Positions 45,890-55,325 are shown, counted from the stretch's first letter. The stretch: 64,000 nt of DNA from Winogradskyella psychrotolerans (GCF_018860545.1 NZ_JAHKPN010000010.1:1-64000); one strand, 5' to 3'. Notes: generated by a model from the sequence alone, not told the origin. Numbers and translations are program-made.

Positions 45890-46171
45890 ATACTTTTTTC
45901 TAAAAGAAGTAATTTCTCACAAAAAAATCCAGAAAATTCGGATTTCTACAATCCTTAAAATGAAATAGTTTCAGAGTTATTAACAATTATTCGATGAAAT
46001 GCATAATAAAATCTTTTTTTTAGCGCTCCTTTTATCGGATAAATGATTAATTTTGTCGAGCTATTTAATTCCAACAAAACTTTTACGATATTTAATTCTT
46101 ATCAGTAATCCCTCTACTTGTAGATAATTACTATAGCCATTTTATGTTATAACCCTACTTATATAAAAAAA

Positions 46172-46834
46172 ATGAATTTAAACAGATACATCGACCACAC
46201 TTTATTAAGTGCCTCTGCTACAGAAGCAGACATTCTACAACTTTGCGAAGAAGCTTTAAAATATAATTTTTATTCTGTTTGCGTAAACAGTAGTTATATT
46301 TCTTTAGCCAAACAAGCTTTAGGTAGATCTGAAGTAAAAATCTGTACTGTCGTTGGTTTTCCATTAGGAGCCATGTCTACAGAAGCTAAAATATTTGAAG
46401 CTAAAACAGCCATTGATCAAGGAGCTACAGAAATTGACATGGTCATGAATATTGGCCGTCTAAAAAGCAAAAATTACCTAGCTGTTCTTAAAGACATCAG
46501 TAAAGTGAAGCAAGCAATTGGCATTATACCACTTAAAGTGATTCTAGAAATCAGTGAGCTTTCAAAAAATGAAATCGTTAAAGCTTGTGAGATTTGCATT
46601 GACGCGAAAGCCGATTTTGTAAAAACATCAACAGGTTTCTCAAAAAGTGGCGCAACGCTTACAGCGGTTAAAATAATGAGAAAAACAGTTAGAGATAAGC
46701 TACAGATTAAAGCTTCAGGCGGTATTAGAGATGCAGAAACAGCTCAAAAATATATTGACATAGGTGTTGATAGAATTGGGGCATCATCTGGAGTAGCCAT
46801 GATGAATAATCTCGTGTCAAATGCTGACTATTAA
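46172..46834 (+). CDS. deoC: Deoxyribose-phosphate aldolase
   Basis: A 220-residue class I aldolase that splits 2-deoxyribose-5-phosphate into acetaldehyde and glyceraldehyde-3-phosphate. The Schiff-base lysine is Lys151 in FVKTSTGF, and the second lysine lies in the LQIKASGGIRD segment. The DMVMNIG and ILEISEL motifs are present. Directly followed by deoD, so the two form a deoxynucleoside salvage pair. The homologue is of the short bacterial type. Confidence 0.95.
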   Translation: MNLNRYIDHTLLSASATEADILQLCEEALKYNFYSVCVNSSYISLAKQALGRSEVKICTVVGFPLGAMSTEAKIFEAKTAIDQGATEIDMVMNIGRLKSKNYLAVLKDISKVKQAIGIIPLKVILEISELSKNEIVKACEICIDAKADFVKTSTGFSKSGATLTAVKIMRKTVRDKLQIKASGGIRDAETAQKYIDIGVDRIGASSGVAMMNNLVSNADY

Positions 46835-46861
46835 TTAAAACACTTTGCTTAACTTTGTGTT

Positions 46862-47560
46862 ATGAGTGTACACATCGGAGCCAAGAAAGGCGAAATCGCA
46901 GAAACAATATTATTACCTGGAGATCCATTAAGAGCCAAATGGATTGCTGAAACATTTTTTGAAAATCCTCAGTGCTTTAATGAAGTCAGAGGAATGCTTG
47001 GCTACACTGGTACATATCAAGGTAAACGCGTTTCTGTAATGGGAACTGGTATGGGAGTGCCAAGCATTTCAATTTATGCTAACGAACTTATCACCGAATA
47101 TGACGTAAAAAATCTTATTAGGGTTGGCAGTGCAGGTTCTTATCAAAAGGATGTTAAACTGAGAGATGTTGTTTTAGCGATGGCTGCCTCATCTAATTCC
47201 GGTGTTAATGAGCTACGATTTGGTGGTGCAAATTATGCTCCCACAGCAGATTCAGGATTATTTTTAAAAGCAGTAGAAGCCGCGCGTACTAAAAATATTG
47301 AGATCAAAGCTGGTAATGTTTTATCCTCTGATATTTTCTACGAAGACAGTAAAGAAGCCTATGTAAAATGGTCCAAATTTGGGGTGCTTTGTGTGGAGAT
47401 GGAAGCTGCCGGACTTTATACTGTTGCAGCCAAACACAATGTTAATGCGCTCGCAATTTTAACCATTTCCGATTCTTTAGTTACAGGCGAAAGCACAACA
47501 AGCAAAGAACGTGAAACCACATTTAAAAACATGATAGAAATTGCGTTAGAATTAGCATAA
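46862..47560 (+). CDS. deoD: Purine-nucleoside phosphorylase (DeoD type)
   Basis: A 232-residue hexameric-type phosphorylase that cleaves purine (deoxy)nucleosides with phosphate. It has the phosphate-site segment [13 protein letters not shown], the central VGSAGSYQ motif, and the purine-site VEMEAAGLY and [10 protein letters not shown] motifs. It starts 27 bases after deoC; a TAACTTTG sequence (46850-46857) right before its ATG may give it a separate, nearly leaderless transcript. Confidence 0.93.
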   Translation: MSVHIGAKKGEIAETILLPGDPLRAKWIAETFFENPQCFNEVRGMLGYTGTYQGKRVSVMGTGMGVPSISIYANELITEYDVKNLIRVGSAGSYQKDVKLRDVVLAMAASSNSGVNELRFGGANYAPTADSGLFLKAVEAARTKNIEIKAGNVLSSDIFYEDSKEAYVKWSKFGVLCVEMEAAGLYTVAAKHNVNALAILTISDSLVTGESTTSKERETTFKNMIEIALELA

Positions 47561-47648
47561 GTAATAAGCGTTTACCTGAATTATGATTTCTAAAGATCTG
47601 TCTTTAGTCTAGAAATCTTACCTTAGCATCAACTTATTTGTTTTTGCT

Positions 47649-48161
47649 ATGAAAAAATTAATTCTAATCGCTCTTATTTCAATAGTTACATTTTCTTCTT
47701 GTAATGAGAAAACTGAAAAGAAAGAAGTCGTTTCTACATATTATTTAATTAGACATGCCGAGAAAAACAGAACGGATCCATCTAATCACAATCCAGATCT
47801 TATTGATGCCGGTCTCAAGCGTGCTGAAAATTGGGCCAAACATTTTAAAGATATAAAATTTGATGCGGTTTATTCTACAGATTACAATAGAACAAAACAA
47901 ACTGCCTTACCTACAGCAAAACAGAACAACGTAGAAATTCAATTATATAATCCTTCAGATTTAGACATTGCAGCTTTTAAAGAAAAAACTAAAGGCAAGA
48001 CCGTATTAATTGTTGGGCATAGTAATACCACTCCAAAATTCGCAAATCGTTTATTAGGCGAAGAAAAGTACGACGATATGGCCGACGATAACAATGGTGG
48101 TCTTTATATAATTACGGTATCAAAAAGTGGAAAAACGGCTGAGTCATTAGTTGTTAACTAA
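47649..48161 (+). CDS. Histidine phosphatase family lipoprotein
   Basis: A 170-residue exported protein with lipobox TFSSC (Cys18). The histidine phosphatase motif is RHAEKN at 35-40, and the second catalytic region is VGHSNTTPKF near 118. Unlike the cytoplasmic SixA-like protein at 12.7-13.2 kb, this one should face the periplasm or outside. Its 3' end overlaps the facing DUF6503-like gene by 15 bases. Substrate unknown. Confidence 0.83.
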   Translation: MKKLILIALISIVTFSSCNEKTEKKEVVSTYYLIRHAEKNRTDPSNHNPDLIDAGLKRAENWAKHFKDIKFDAVYSTDYNRTKQTALPTAKQNNVEIQLYNPSDLDIAAFKEKTKGKTVLIVGHSNTTPKFANRLLGEEKYDDMADDNNGGLYIITVSKSGKTAESLVVN

Positions 48162-48932
48162 ATCGACCTTAATATTTTCAAGTTCAATTTTAGAAAGTAA
48201 TTGTAACTGATTATCCTCAAAAGCTTTTCCAAGACTCTCTAATGGAATTGAATTATTTTCAGTTTTATAATTATTGTAGTCTACAAAACGCAATCCATTT
48301 ACATAACGTTCGTTATAAGCCTCTCTAAACCGCATACCTAATCCAGAAACTTCCTCATATGAATAGGCTAAATAGTCAACTTTAAAGGTGTCTTTATTTA
48401 TCCAATACACAAATTCATCTTCATGGTCTTCACCTCCACCCAGCTCATCAAAAGTGACTTTAATTTTGTAATAATCTTTATTCTTAATTTGCTCACTTTC
48501 CAAAAGCGTTTTGTTAACCGCCTCATCATTTAGTCCATATGGTAAAACCGAAAAATAATGGACTGAATTTACTGATGCCGAATAGACGTCTGCGATAGAA
48601 TCTTCAAGTTTTACAAACGCTTCATTATGATAGCGTTCAAAGCCCACATTACTCAACATATCAAAAATAGAATCCTTATCATTCACTATAACCCTAACTA
48701 AGAGAAACTCGTGATTTTTACGTAATGCTTGGTAATAGGTATCCCTAAATTCAAACTTTAAGCTCGATTGCTCAAAACGTTCACCACCAGAGATAGCAAT
48801 AGATTTATCAATAATATCATTTGCGGTTAAGGTTTTCGAATTCGTTTCTAGATTGGTTTTGTGGGTCGTAGAATTTTCATTTTTACAGCTAGACAGTAAA
48901 ACGACGAAGAGGACAATTATATAATTTTTCAT
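48147..48932 (-). CDS. Lipoprotein of the DUF6503-like family
   Basis: A 261-residue protein with a lipobox near residue 16 (LLSSC). The conserved ISGGERFEQSSLKFEFRDTYYQ start, a Asn-rich middle with HYFSVLPYGLNDEAVN, and YWINKDTFKVDYLAYSYE recall flavobacterial proteins I know as DUF6503, resembling LolA-like folds. No catalytic motif. It stands alone, convergent with the histidine phosphatase gene. Confidence 0.65.
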   Translation of the reverse strand: MKNYIIVLFVVLLSSCKNENSTTHKTNLETNSKTLTANDIIDKSIAISGGERFEQSSLKFEFRDTYYQALRKNHEFLLVRVIVNDKDSIFDMLSNVGFERYHNEAFVKLEDSIADVYSASVNSVHYFSVLPYGLNDEAVNKTLLESEQIKNKDYYKIKVTFDELGGGEDHEDEFVYWINKDTFKVDYLAYSYEEVSGLGMRFREAYNERYVNGLRFVDYNNYKTENNSIPLESLGKAFEDNQLQLLSKIELENIKVDLVNN

Positions 48933-49115
48933 TAAGAATTCATTTATATATAGTAAATTGGTAAAACTAGAATTTAGTTAACTAAAGAGTCTTAAAATGG
49001 ATATAAAACTTACACTTTTATAGGACATTCATTTTATTGAAAACATTCTTACGTGGTATCTAATAACTCATATTTAGTTTTTAACATCTAAAATCCATTA
49101 TTAAACCTCTATGTT

Positions 49116-49667
49116 TTGAACAGTTACATCACAAGCACCATAAAACAATTTGAATACTACAAAGCTCTTGGAGACAAAACCATGGCTCAATTATCTTTTG
49201 ATGAATTAAAAAAAGAATTTGTAACAGATTCAAATTCTATTGCTATTATAGTAAAACATCTTGTTGGAAATATGCTGAGCCGATGGACCCATTTTTTAAC
49301 CGAAGATGGCGAAAAAGAATGGAGACTTCGTGATGAAGAATTTGTGGATAGTTTTAATTCTAAGATTGAATTATTAGAGGCTTGGAGCCAAGGTTGGAAT
49401 TGTTTGTTTGAAGCTATTACTCCTTTGAAAGTATCCGATTTAGAAACAACTATCTACATAAGAAATGAAGGTCATTCAGTGACTGAAGCTATTAATAGAC
49501 AAATGATGCATTACGCATATCATGTTGGTCAAATCGTATTTATTGGAAAATTAATAAAAGGCGACCAATGGGAGACGTTATCAATTGCTAAAGATCAATC
49601 TAAAGCTTATAACCAAGATAAATTCCTACAAGATAAAAGTCGTAAGCATTTTACGGATGACCTTTAA
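49116..49667 (+). CDS. DinB-like protein (DUF1572)
   Basis: A 183-residue four-helix protein of the DinB/YfiT superfamily, DUF1572 branch. Metal-ligand-like histidines appear in IVKHLVGNMLSRW and in MMHYAYHVGQIVFIG. It starts with TTG at 49116; no in-frame ATG would keep the first helix. Function of the branch is not established; related proteins include thiol transferases, and in a bacillithiol-using organism a bacillithiol S-transferase role is possible. Confidence 0.8.
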   Translation: MNSYITSTIKQFEYYKALGDKTMAQLSFDELKKEFVTDSNSIAIIVKHLVGNMLSRWTHFLTEDGEKEWRLRDEEFVDSFNSKIELLEAWSQGWNCLFEAITPLKVSDLETTIYIRNEGHSVTEAINRQMMHYAYHVGQIVFIGKLIKGDQWETLSIAKDQSKAYNQDKFLQDKSRKHFTDDL

Positions 49668-49746
49668 TTAAAATCCCAAAATAACAAGATCTAAATTTAA
49701 TAAATCAACTTAGAAATCATATATAGCAATTTAAACGCGCTGTATT

Positions 49747-49779
49747 TTGGCATTTTCTTTTTGGAATTTGTTATTTTTG
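49747..49779 (+). promoter_or_regulatory. lpdA promoter (TTG-N22-TATTTTTG)
   Basis: TTG at 49747-49749 and TATTTTTG at 49772-49779 fit the Bacteroidota promoter boxes with a slightly long spacer. The start of transcription is expected near 49786, about 25 bases before the ATG. Confidence 0.55.
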
Positions 49780-49811
49780 TAACATCAAAAATTCAATAAA
49801 AAAACTTTCTC

Positions 49812-51188
49812 ATGAGTAAATACGATATAATAGTATTAGGAAGTGGTCCAGGTGGCTACGTAACTGCAATTAGAGCATCACAATTAGGATTTAAAACTGC
49901 CGTTGTAGAAAAAGAAAGCCTTGGTGGTGTATGCTTAAATTGGGGTTGTATTCCAACAAAAGCCCTTTTAAAATCTGCTCAAGTATTTGAGTACCTTAAA
50001 CATGCTGAAGATTACGGACTTAAAGTGTCTGGTGCAGAGCACGATTTTGAGGCCGTTGTAAAACGTAGTCGTGGTGTTGCTGAAGGTATGAGTAATGGTG
50101 TAAAATTCTTAATGAAAAAGAATAAAATTGACGTTATTGAAGGTTTTGGAACTCTAAAATCTGGAAAGAAAGTTGACGTTGATGGTACCATATATTCTGC
50201 GGATCATATTATAATTGCAACTGGAGCACGCTCTCGCGAGTTACCAAGCTTACCACAAGATGGTAAAAAAGTAATTGGTTACAGACAAGCCATGACCTTA
50301 GAAAAACAACCAAAAAAGATGATTGTTGTAGGTTCTGGTGCAATTGGTGTTGAGTTTGCTTATTTCTATAATTCTATAGGTACTGAAGTCACTATAGTAG
50401 AATATTTGGATAAAATTGTTCCTGTTGAAGATGACGAAGTCTCTAAACAACTAGAGCGTAGCTTTAAAAAATCTGGCATTAAAATTATGACCTCTGCAGA
50501 AGTCACTTCTGTTGATACGTCTGGAACTGGAGTTAAAGCTACTGTAAAAACTAAAAAAGGGGAAGAAGTATTAGAAGCCGATATCGTATTATCTGCGGTT
50601 GGTATTAAATCTAATATTGAAAATATAGGATTAGAAGATGTTGGAATTGCTGTTGATAGAGATAAAATCTTAGTTAACGATTTCTACCAAACTAACATTC
50701 CTGGCTATTATGCTATTGGAGATGTGACTCCAGGACAAGCTTTAGCTCACGTTGCTTCTGCTGAAGGTATTCTTTGTGTAGAAAAAATTGCTGGTAAACA
50801 TGTAGAAGCTTTAGACTATGGTAATATCCCTGGTTGTACGTATTGCTCACCAGAAATTGCAAGTGTTGGGTTAACTGAAGCGCAAGCTAAAGCCCAAGGT
50901 TTAGATGTGAAGATTGGTAAATTCCCTTTCTCAGCGTCTGGCAAAGCAAGTGCAGGTGGAAATAAAGACGGTTTTGTAAAGGTGATTTTTGATGCTAAAT
51001 ACGGTGAATGGTTAGGCTGCCATATGATTGGTGCTGGTGTTACCGATATGATTGCCGAAGCTGTTTTAGGTCGTAAGTTAGAAACTACAGGACATGAAGT
51101 TTTAAAAACAGTGCATCCACACCCAACCATGAGTGAAGCGGTTATGGAAGCTGTTGCAGCTGCTTATGATGAAGTTATTCATTTATAA
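49812..51188 (+). CDS. lpdA: Dihydrolipoyl dehydrogenase
   Basis: A 458-residue FAD disulfide oxidoreductase, the E3 subunit of pyruvate and 2-oxoglutarate dehydrogenase. The FAD loop GSGPGGY is at 10-16, and the redox-active disulfide is Cys41-Cys46 in GGVCLNWGCIPTKAL. The NAD loop GSGAIGVEFAYFY follows at about 174-186, the second FAD motif YAIGDVTPGQALAHVASAEG near 300-320, and the catalytic His is in the C-terminal HPHPTMSEAVMEA. No E1/E2 genes are adjacent, so it likely serves several complexes. Confidence 0.97.
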   Translation: MSKYDIIVLGSGPGGYVTAIRASQLGFKTAVVEKESLGGVCLNWGCIPTKALLKSAQVFEYLKHAEDYGLKVSGAEHDFEAVVKRSRGVAEGMSNGVKFLMKKNKIDVIEGFGTLKSGKKVDVDGTIYSADHIIIATGARSRELPSLPQDGKKVIGYRQAMTLEKQPKKMIVVGSGAIGVEFAYFYNSIGTEVTIVEYLDKIVPVEDDEVSKQLERSFKKSGIKIMTSAEVTSVDTSGTGVKATVKTKKGEEVLEADIVLSAVGIKSNIENIGLEDVGIAVDRDKILVNDFYQTNIPGYYAIGDVTPGQALAHVASAEGILCVEKIAGKHVEALDYGNIPGCTYCSPEIASVGLTEAQAKAQGLDVKIGKFPFSASGKASAGGNKDGFVKVIFDAKYGEWLGCHMIGAGVTDMIAEAVLGRKLETTGHEVLKTVHPHPTMSEAVMEAVAAAYDEVIHL

Positions 51189-51212
51189 ACTATACAATAC
51201 ATAGTTTAAAAT

Positions 51213-51245
51213 AAAAAAGTTCCAGAATTATCTGGAACTTTTTTT
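51213..51245. terminator. Bidirectional terminator after lpdA
   Basis: AAAAAAGTTCCAG pairs with CTGGAACTTTTTT around a short loop. It sits between lpdA (plus) and the convergent barrel gene (minus) and can end both. Confidence 0.88.
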
Positions 51246-51269
51246 ATGCTATAAATTAAGAGGGTTAGA

Positions 51270-51908
51270 TTAGAACATAAATCCTAAACCAACTTGTACA
51301 ACTTCATTTTTACCATCAACGTCTTCAAAAAGTGTATCATCCTTAAAAATACTCGTTAATCCCATAGTGTAACGTGCACTTACAAAGAAGCCACTATCAA
51401 ACTTATACGACGTCCCTATAGCTAAACTTGTGTCAAAATCCTTAACGTAAGAATCGTCTTCATCAATTTCTAAATCTCCACCATCCGAGTTTGGTTCTGA
51501 ATCAAATTCTTCGTGGATTTTAAATCCAAATTGTGGACCAGCTTCAACACTTAAACCTTCTACTAAGTACGCTTTAAATAATAACGGGACTTGAATGTAA
51601 TCTAATTGATATTCTATATTTTGATCAGTGTCAAAAACATTATCCTGATCTATTTCTGAAATATCAAATCCTTGTCCAGAATAAAAAACTTCTGGCTGAA
51701 AAGATATTCTTTCGGATAATGGAATTTCGGCAACCAAACCTACATTGAAACTTGTTCTTGAATCTACGTCATCAAAATCATCTCCTGTTATCTTAGAAAA
51801 ATTGACACCTCCCTTTGCTCCTAATTGAATTAATTTTGAATCTGATTGTGCAGAAACTGATGTTAATGCTAATAAAAATACTCCTGTAAAAACTATTAAT
51901 TTTTTCAT
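51270..51908 (-). CDS. Outer-membrane beta-barrel protein
   Basis: Starts at the ATG at 51908 (MKKLIVFTGVFLLALTSVSAQ signal peptide); the three-residue upstream extension is rejected. The mature 192-residue protein has LGAKGGVNFSKITGDDF at the start, the PorT/OMP_b-brl_2 signature, many strand-turn repeats and an acidic insert near 145-165. It ends EVVQVGLGFMF. It is the first of a minus-strand series of related barrels and has a good promoter. Confidence 0.88.
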   Translation of the reverse strand: MKKLIVFTGVFLLALTSVSAQSDSKLIQLGAKGGVNFSKITGDDFDDVDSRTSFNVGLVAEIPLSERISFQPEVFYSGQGFDISEIDQDNVFDTDQNIEYQLDYIQVPLLFKAYLVEGLSVEAGPQFGFKIHEEFDSEPNSDGGDLEIDEDDSYVKDFDTSLAIGTSYKFDSGFFVSARYTMGLTSIFKDDTLFEDVDGKNEVVQVGLGFMF

Positions 51909-51939
51909 AATTATCATTGTTATATTTGGGTTAAAGCCA

Positions 51940-51969
51940 CAAATCTAACAGCCAAAAACCTAGTAACAA
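51940..51969 (-). promoter_or_regulatory. Promoter of the barrel gene (TTG-N19-TAGATTTG)
   Basis: On the minus strand TTG (51969-51967) and TAGATTTG (51947-51940) with 19 bases between match the Bacteroidota consensus. The leader would be about 25 bases. Confidence 0.7.
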
Positions 51970-52090
51970 TAAGGCTTAACAGCAGTTTAACAGGTTTCTG
52001 TTTTTAGTCAAAAAACAATCGGAAAAGTTGAATAGTTTTGTCAACGCAATTGCTAAAAAGGTTGACTCTTATGTAAAAAACGTGTCTGAT

Positions 52091-52573
52091 TTATAATTTG
52101 TAACCTACACCTAAAAACAAACCGTTTGGAGTAATTTCTTCAAATCCGATGGTGTATTTCATGTGTACATCTAAATCTGAAGTTAGATTATAAGCAAATG
52201 CTAAATCTGCCCTTACCTTCAATTTAGCAGTATTAAAATCGAAGAAATAATTAATACTTGGTCCTACAAGAATATTAAAATTAGTGTTAATATGGTACTT
52301 TAAATAAACTGGTGCATTTAAAAATTTGAAATCCCCTAGTCTTATATAAAGTAATTCGGGTTGTAAATGAAAATCGTTCTCTATTTCAAAATCAGCAAAG
52401 CAACCTGCATAAAACCCTAATTGCACATCTGAACTCTCGCCAAAATTAGCTTCTTCAACATTAAAAAAAGTTAAATTGACTCCTCCTTTTAAACCAAAAT
52501 CTGCTTGAGCCTGTACATTAAACGAGCCAGAAATAGTAACTAAAATTAAGGCTATTCGAATAAAATTTTTCAT
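52091..52573 (-). CDS. Small outer-membrane beta-barrel protein
   Basis: A 160-residue protein with signal peptide MKNFIRIALILVTISGSFNVQAQ and the family start ADFGLKGGVNLTFF. About eight strands follow; the last is GLFLGVGYKL. The gene is related in plan to its neighbours but shorter. No recognised function. Confidence 0.85.
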   Translation of the reverse strand: MKNFIRIALILVTISGSFNVQAQADFGLKGGVNLTFFNVEEANFGESSDVQLGFYAGCFADFEIENDFHLQPELLYIRLGDFKFLNAPVYLKYHINTNFNILVGPSINYFFDFNTAKLKVRADLAFAYNLTSDLDVHMKYTIGFEEITPNGLFLGVGYKL

Positions 52574-52651
52574 ATAAAACGGCTTTATTATTTACAGTGA
52601 GTCTTCTTAACCGTAGGATTCCCTTGTTTTTGACAGTGTTAAGATGGGCTT

Positions 52652-53074
52652 TTAGCTTGAAATAAAACTCTCAATTGCCAACTCATAACTCTGTAAGCCA
52701 AAGCCCAAAATCACTCCTTTAGCATTTGGAGATATAAACGATTTATGTCGAAATTTTTCTCTTGAAAATGTATTAGAAATATGCACTTCTACAACCGGAG
52801 TTGTAATGGCTTTAACAGCATCACCAATTCCGACAGAGGTATGTGTGTAAGCAGCGGCATTTAGAATAATACCGTCATACGAAAAACCAACTTCCTGAAT
52901 TTTATCAATAAGCTCTCCTTCTATATTAGATTGAAAATGTTCTAGCTTTACATTAGGATATTTTTGCACTACAGTATCAAAAAATTCCATAAACGTTAAA
53001 TTACCGTAAATATTGGTTTCGCGCTTGCCTAAGAGATTCAAATTTGGACCGTTAATAATGATAAGTTCCTTCAT
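52652..53074 (-). CDS. aroQ: Type II 3-dehydroquinate dehydratase
   Basis: A 140-residue enzyme of the shikimate pathway. The N-terminus IINGPNLNLLGKRE is the family signature, followed by the catalytic-loop arginine and the lid segment near residue 20-25 (TNIYGN). EGELIDKIQ, GIILNAAAYTHTS and VVEVHISN with the conserved HISN are present, as is REKFRHKS. Length is standard. It is embedded among barrel genes on the minus strand. Confidence 0.96.
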   Translation of the reverse strand: MKELIIINGPNLNLLGKRETNIYGNLTFMEFFDTVVQKYPNVKLEHFQSNIEGELIDKIQEVGFSYDGIILNAAAYTHTSVGIGDAVKAITTPVVEVHISNTFSREKFRHKSFISPNAKGVILGFGLQSYELAIESFISS

Positions 53075-53101
53075 ACTGTAAATATATTAAATTATGCGCA
53101 T

Positions 53102-53136
53102 AAAAAAACCGAAGGAAATACTTCGGCTTTTTTTAT
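53102..53136 (-). terminator. Terminator of the barrel gene at 53.2-53.7 kb
   Basis: CCGAAG (53109-53114) pairs with CTTCGG (53121-53126) with A and T runs on both sides. On the minus strand the hairpin is followed by a U run, 20 bases after the barrel gene. Confidence 0.82.
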
Positions 53137-53155
53137 TTTTAAAATGTCGTAAGTG

Positions 53156-53704
53156 CTAGAAATGTAAAGCAAAACCAACATTGAATTGCAGCACACCTTC
53201 ATCGGTATAATCTTCGTTTAAAGAGACATTGTATCTTAAACCTGGTTCAATAGAAACATTATCGCTAATAAACCATGCATAACCGGCACCAACACCTAAC
53301 CATAATGGTGTTTCGCCTGCATAATTTTCAGCTCCATCACCTGAAGCACCTGTTAAATCTACTGTTACAGGAATCATACTATTAAAGTAGTACTTTGCCC
53401 CTAAACGGTAAGAAAATGCACTTGTAGAATCACCTTCATCGGGACTATAGCCGCCATAACCTAACCCTGCTTTAATAGCAAGATCATCCATAATAAAATA
53501 GCCACCATCTAAACCGATATTGTAGCTAGAACTACCATCACTCGATGAGAAATAAAGCCCTGTCGTTCCTAACATTTGATTACCTGTATTTGCCTCAATT
53601 AACCATTTACCTTCCGATGTTTGTCCACCTGAAGTATCGTCTTGAGCATTTACATTTGTGAATCCGAAAACTGCGAGTGCAGCCATTAACATTAATTTTT
53701 TCAT
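53156..53704 (-). CDS. Outer-membrane beta-barrel protein
   Basis: Starts at the ATG at 53704 (MKKLMLMAALAVFGFTNVNAQ); the longer frame beginning at 53761 would place 19 residues before the signal peptide and is rejected. The mature protein of about 161 residues is a barrel with KWLIEANTGNQML near the start and ends FNVGFALHF. Its signal peptide closely resembles that of the 53.9-54.5 kb gene, suggesting a shared origin. Confidence 0.87.
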   Translation of the reverse strand: MKKLMLMAALAVFGFTNVNAQDDTSGGQTSEGKWLIEANTGNQMLGTTGLYFSSSDGSSSYNIGLDGGYFIMDDLAIKAGLGYGGYSPDEGDSTSAFSYRLGAKYYFNSMIPVTVDLTGASGDGAENYAGETPLWLGVGAGYAWFISDNVSIEPGLRYNVSLNEDYTDEGVLQFNVGFALHF

Positions 53705-53841
53705 GATATATAATTTTTTAATATTTAAGTTTTGGGCTTTCTGCCAAATTCGTTGATACAAAATTATAGCTATTAAACAATAGGATTAATGACGTGGATC
53801 ATTTTGAATTAGTTTTTATAATCCTAAAAAAACGGCATAAA

Positions 53842-53867
53842 AAAACCGAAGCGCTAGCTTCGGTTTT
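53842..53867 (-). terminator. Terminator of the barrel gene at 53.9-54.5 kb
   Basis: AAAACCGAAGC pairs with GCTTCGGTTTT around a four-base loop; on the minus strand it ends in a U run. It resembles the terminator at 53102-53136 in sequence (CCGAAG core). Confidence 0.85.
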
Positions 53868-53894
53868 AATTATATTGATTTGTTGTTTTGAGTC

Positions 53895-54515
53895 TTATAA
53901 TTTGAATAAGATACCAAAAGCAGCGTTACCACCAAATGGGTTAGCAACATCACCAAAACCTAAGTTAAATTCTGAAACAGCTTCTGCTCCATCAACATCA
54001 GCCTTAGCGCTTGCAAAAGATACGACGTTTTTTAAACCAAAAGATAAAGCGATGTTTTCAGTTACGAAATAGTTAATACCTAAGTCTAAACCAGCTCCGA
54101 AACCATTTACTTTGAAATCATTTAATTTATCCTCTTGGCTAGCATAACCAACACCAAATTCAGTATAAGTCTTAAAACGCTCACCTAAATCTAAAAAGTA
54201 GTAACGTGCAAATACACCAACACCAAAAGTAGACTGGTCTGCTGTATCAGTTCCTGCAGTTTCTTCCTTAGAAGAGATAAATGATAATTCACCACCAATA
54301 GCTAAATCTTCACTCATGAAATACCCTAATTTTGGGCTAACCTCAAAACTGTTTTCTTTTACCTCTGTGTTTTTGTCATTTGAACTGTTAAAACCAACCA
54401 TACCTTCAAGAAAGATATCACCTTCACCAAAACTATAAGTTTTAACTTCTTCTTGTGCATTTACACTTGTAAATCCTAATACTGCAACTGCAGCTGTAAA
54501 TAATAATTTTTTCAT
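53895..54515 (-). CDS. Outer-membrane beta-barrel protein
   Basis: A 206-residue protein with signal peptide MKKLLFTAAVAVLGFTSVNAQ. The mature part has GDIFLEGMVGFNSS and SPKLGYFMSEDLAIGGELSFISS, the usual paired strand pattern of flavobacterial OMP barrels, and ends FGGNAAFGILFKL. It has a good promoter and a terminator, so it is transcribed alone. Function unknown. Confidence 0.87.
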   Translation of the reverse strand: MKKLLFTAAVAVLGFTSVNAQEEVKTYSFGEGDIFLEGMVGFNSSNDKNTEVKENSFEVSPKLGYFMSEDLAIGGELSFISSKEETAGTDTADQSTFGVGVFARYYFLDLGERFKTYTEFGVGYASQEDKLNDFKVNGFGAGLDLGINYFVTENIALSFGLKNVVSFASAKADVDGAEAVSEFNLGFGDVANPFGGNAAFGILFKL

Positions 54516-54549
54516 AATAAATGTTTAAATTGATAATTAAATTGGTCGG

Positions 54550-54579
54550 CAAAAGTAGACTTTAGTTTTATAGTACAAA
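54550..54579 (-). promoter_or_regulatory. Promoter of barrel gene (TTTG-N18-TACTTTTG)
   Basis: On the minus strand TTTG (54579-54576), 18 bases, then TACTTTTG (54557-54550). This fits the Bacteroidota consensus and places the transcript start about 30 bases before the ATG. Confidence 0.68.
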
Positions 54580-54760
54580 CCCTATAATTGTTAAAATTAT
54601 AGGCATTTCATCGGTAAAAACAAACCTTATAACACCAAAACAATCTAAACATCTGATTTCTAAAACATCAAAAAATAAGTCGAAATTAAAACCAAGAATC
54701 ATATTGAATTTAAACTGTTGATATACTAATAATTCAAAGATTTAAATCTATTGAACAAAA

Positions 54761-54785
54761 AAAGAGAGGCGAATTGCCTCTCTTT
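54761..54785 (-). terminator. Terminator of the barrel gene at 54.8-55.3 kb
   Basis: AAAGAGAGGC pairs with GCCTCTCTTT around a five-base loop; on the minus strand it is followed by a U run. The rest of 54580-54760 shows no gene. Confidence 0.85.
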
Positions 54786-54812
54786 AAAATATTACTTATA
54801 TATGTGGTCTAT

Positions 54813-55325
54813 CTAGAAATTATATCCGACACCAACATTAATATAATTAGCCTTAGCAGTCAAATCTTCATCACCTGTATATGAATTATTTAATTGCAAT
54901 GCGTATCTTGCTTCAATAAAGAAATTTTCGTTAATATCATACCCAACTCCAATTCCTAAATCTATTTCAATTGATGAATAATCATCTCCTGTTTCTTCTA
55001 GTGAAAAAACAAATTGAGGACCTGCTTGAATATTAAAACCTTCAGCAACATAATACTTTGCCATAATTGGTAACATTAATGCACTTGAACCATCAATAGT
55101 CGCATACAGTAATTCTGGTTGAATGTGGAATTCTTCAGAAATACCTATATCAGCAACTCCACCAAAATAGAAACCAGAATCAGAGTAAGAAATCTCTTCC
55201 CCTCCATATTCAACTTTTGCGTCTCCACTTAAAAAACCAGCAGTTACTCCAAAAGATACTTCTTGCGCATCCACACTAGCAAATGAGCATACTGCCAAAG
55301 CAGCACATAAAAATAATTTTTTCAT
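54813..55325 (-). CDS. Outer-membrane beta-barrel protein
   Basis: A 170-residue barrel with signal peptide MKKLFLCAALAVCSFASVDAQ and family start VSFGVTAGFLSGDAKVEY. Strands follow as FHIQPELLYATIDGSS and ENFFIEARYALQLNNSY, and it ends NYINVGVGYNF. It closes the run of barrels on this strand and precedes the plus-strand xerD-like gene, from which it diverges. Confidence 0.87.
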   Translation of the reverse strand: MKKLFLCAALAVCSFASVDAQEVSFGVTAGFLSGDAKVEYGGEEISYSDSGFYFGGVADIGISEEFHIQPELLYATIDGSSALMLPIMAKYYVAEGFNIQAGPQFVFSLEETGDDYSSIEIDLGIGVGYDINENFFIEARYALQLNNSYTGDEDLTAKANYINVGVGYNF

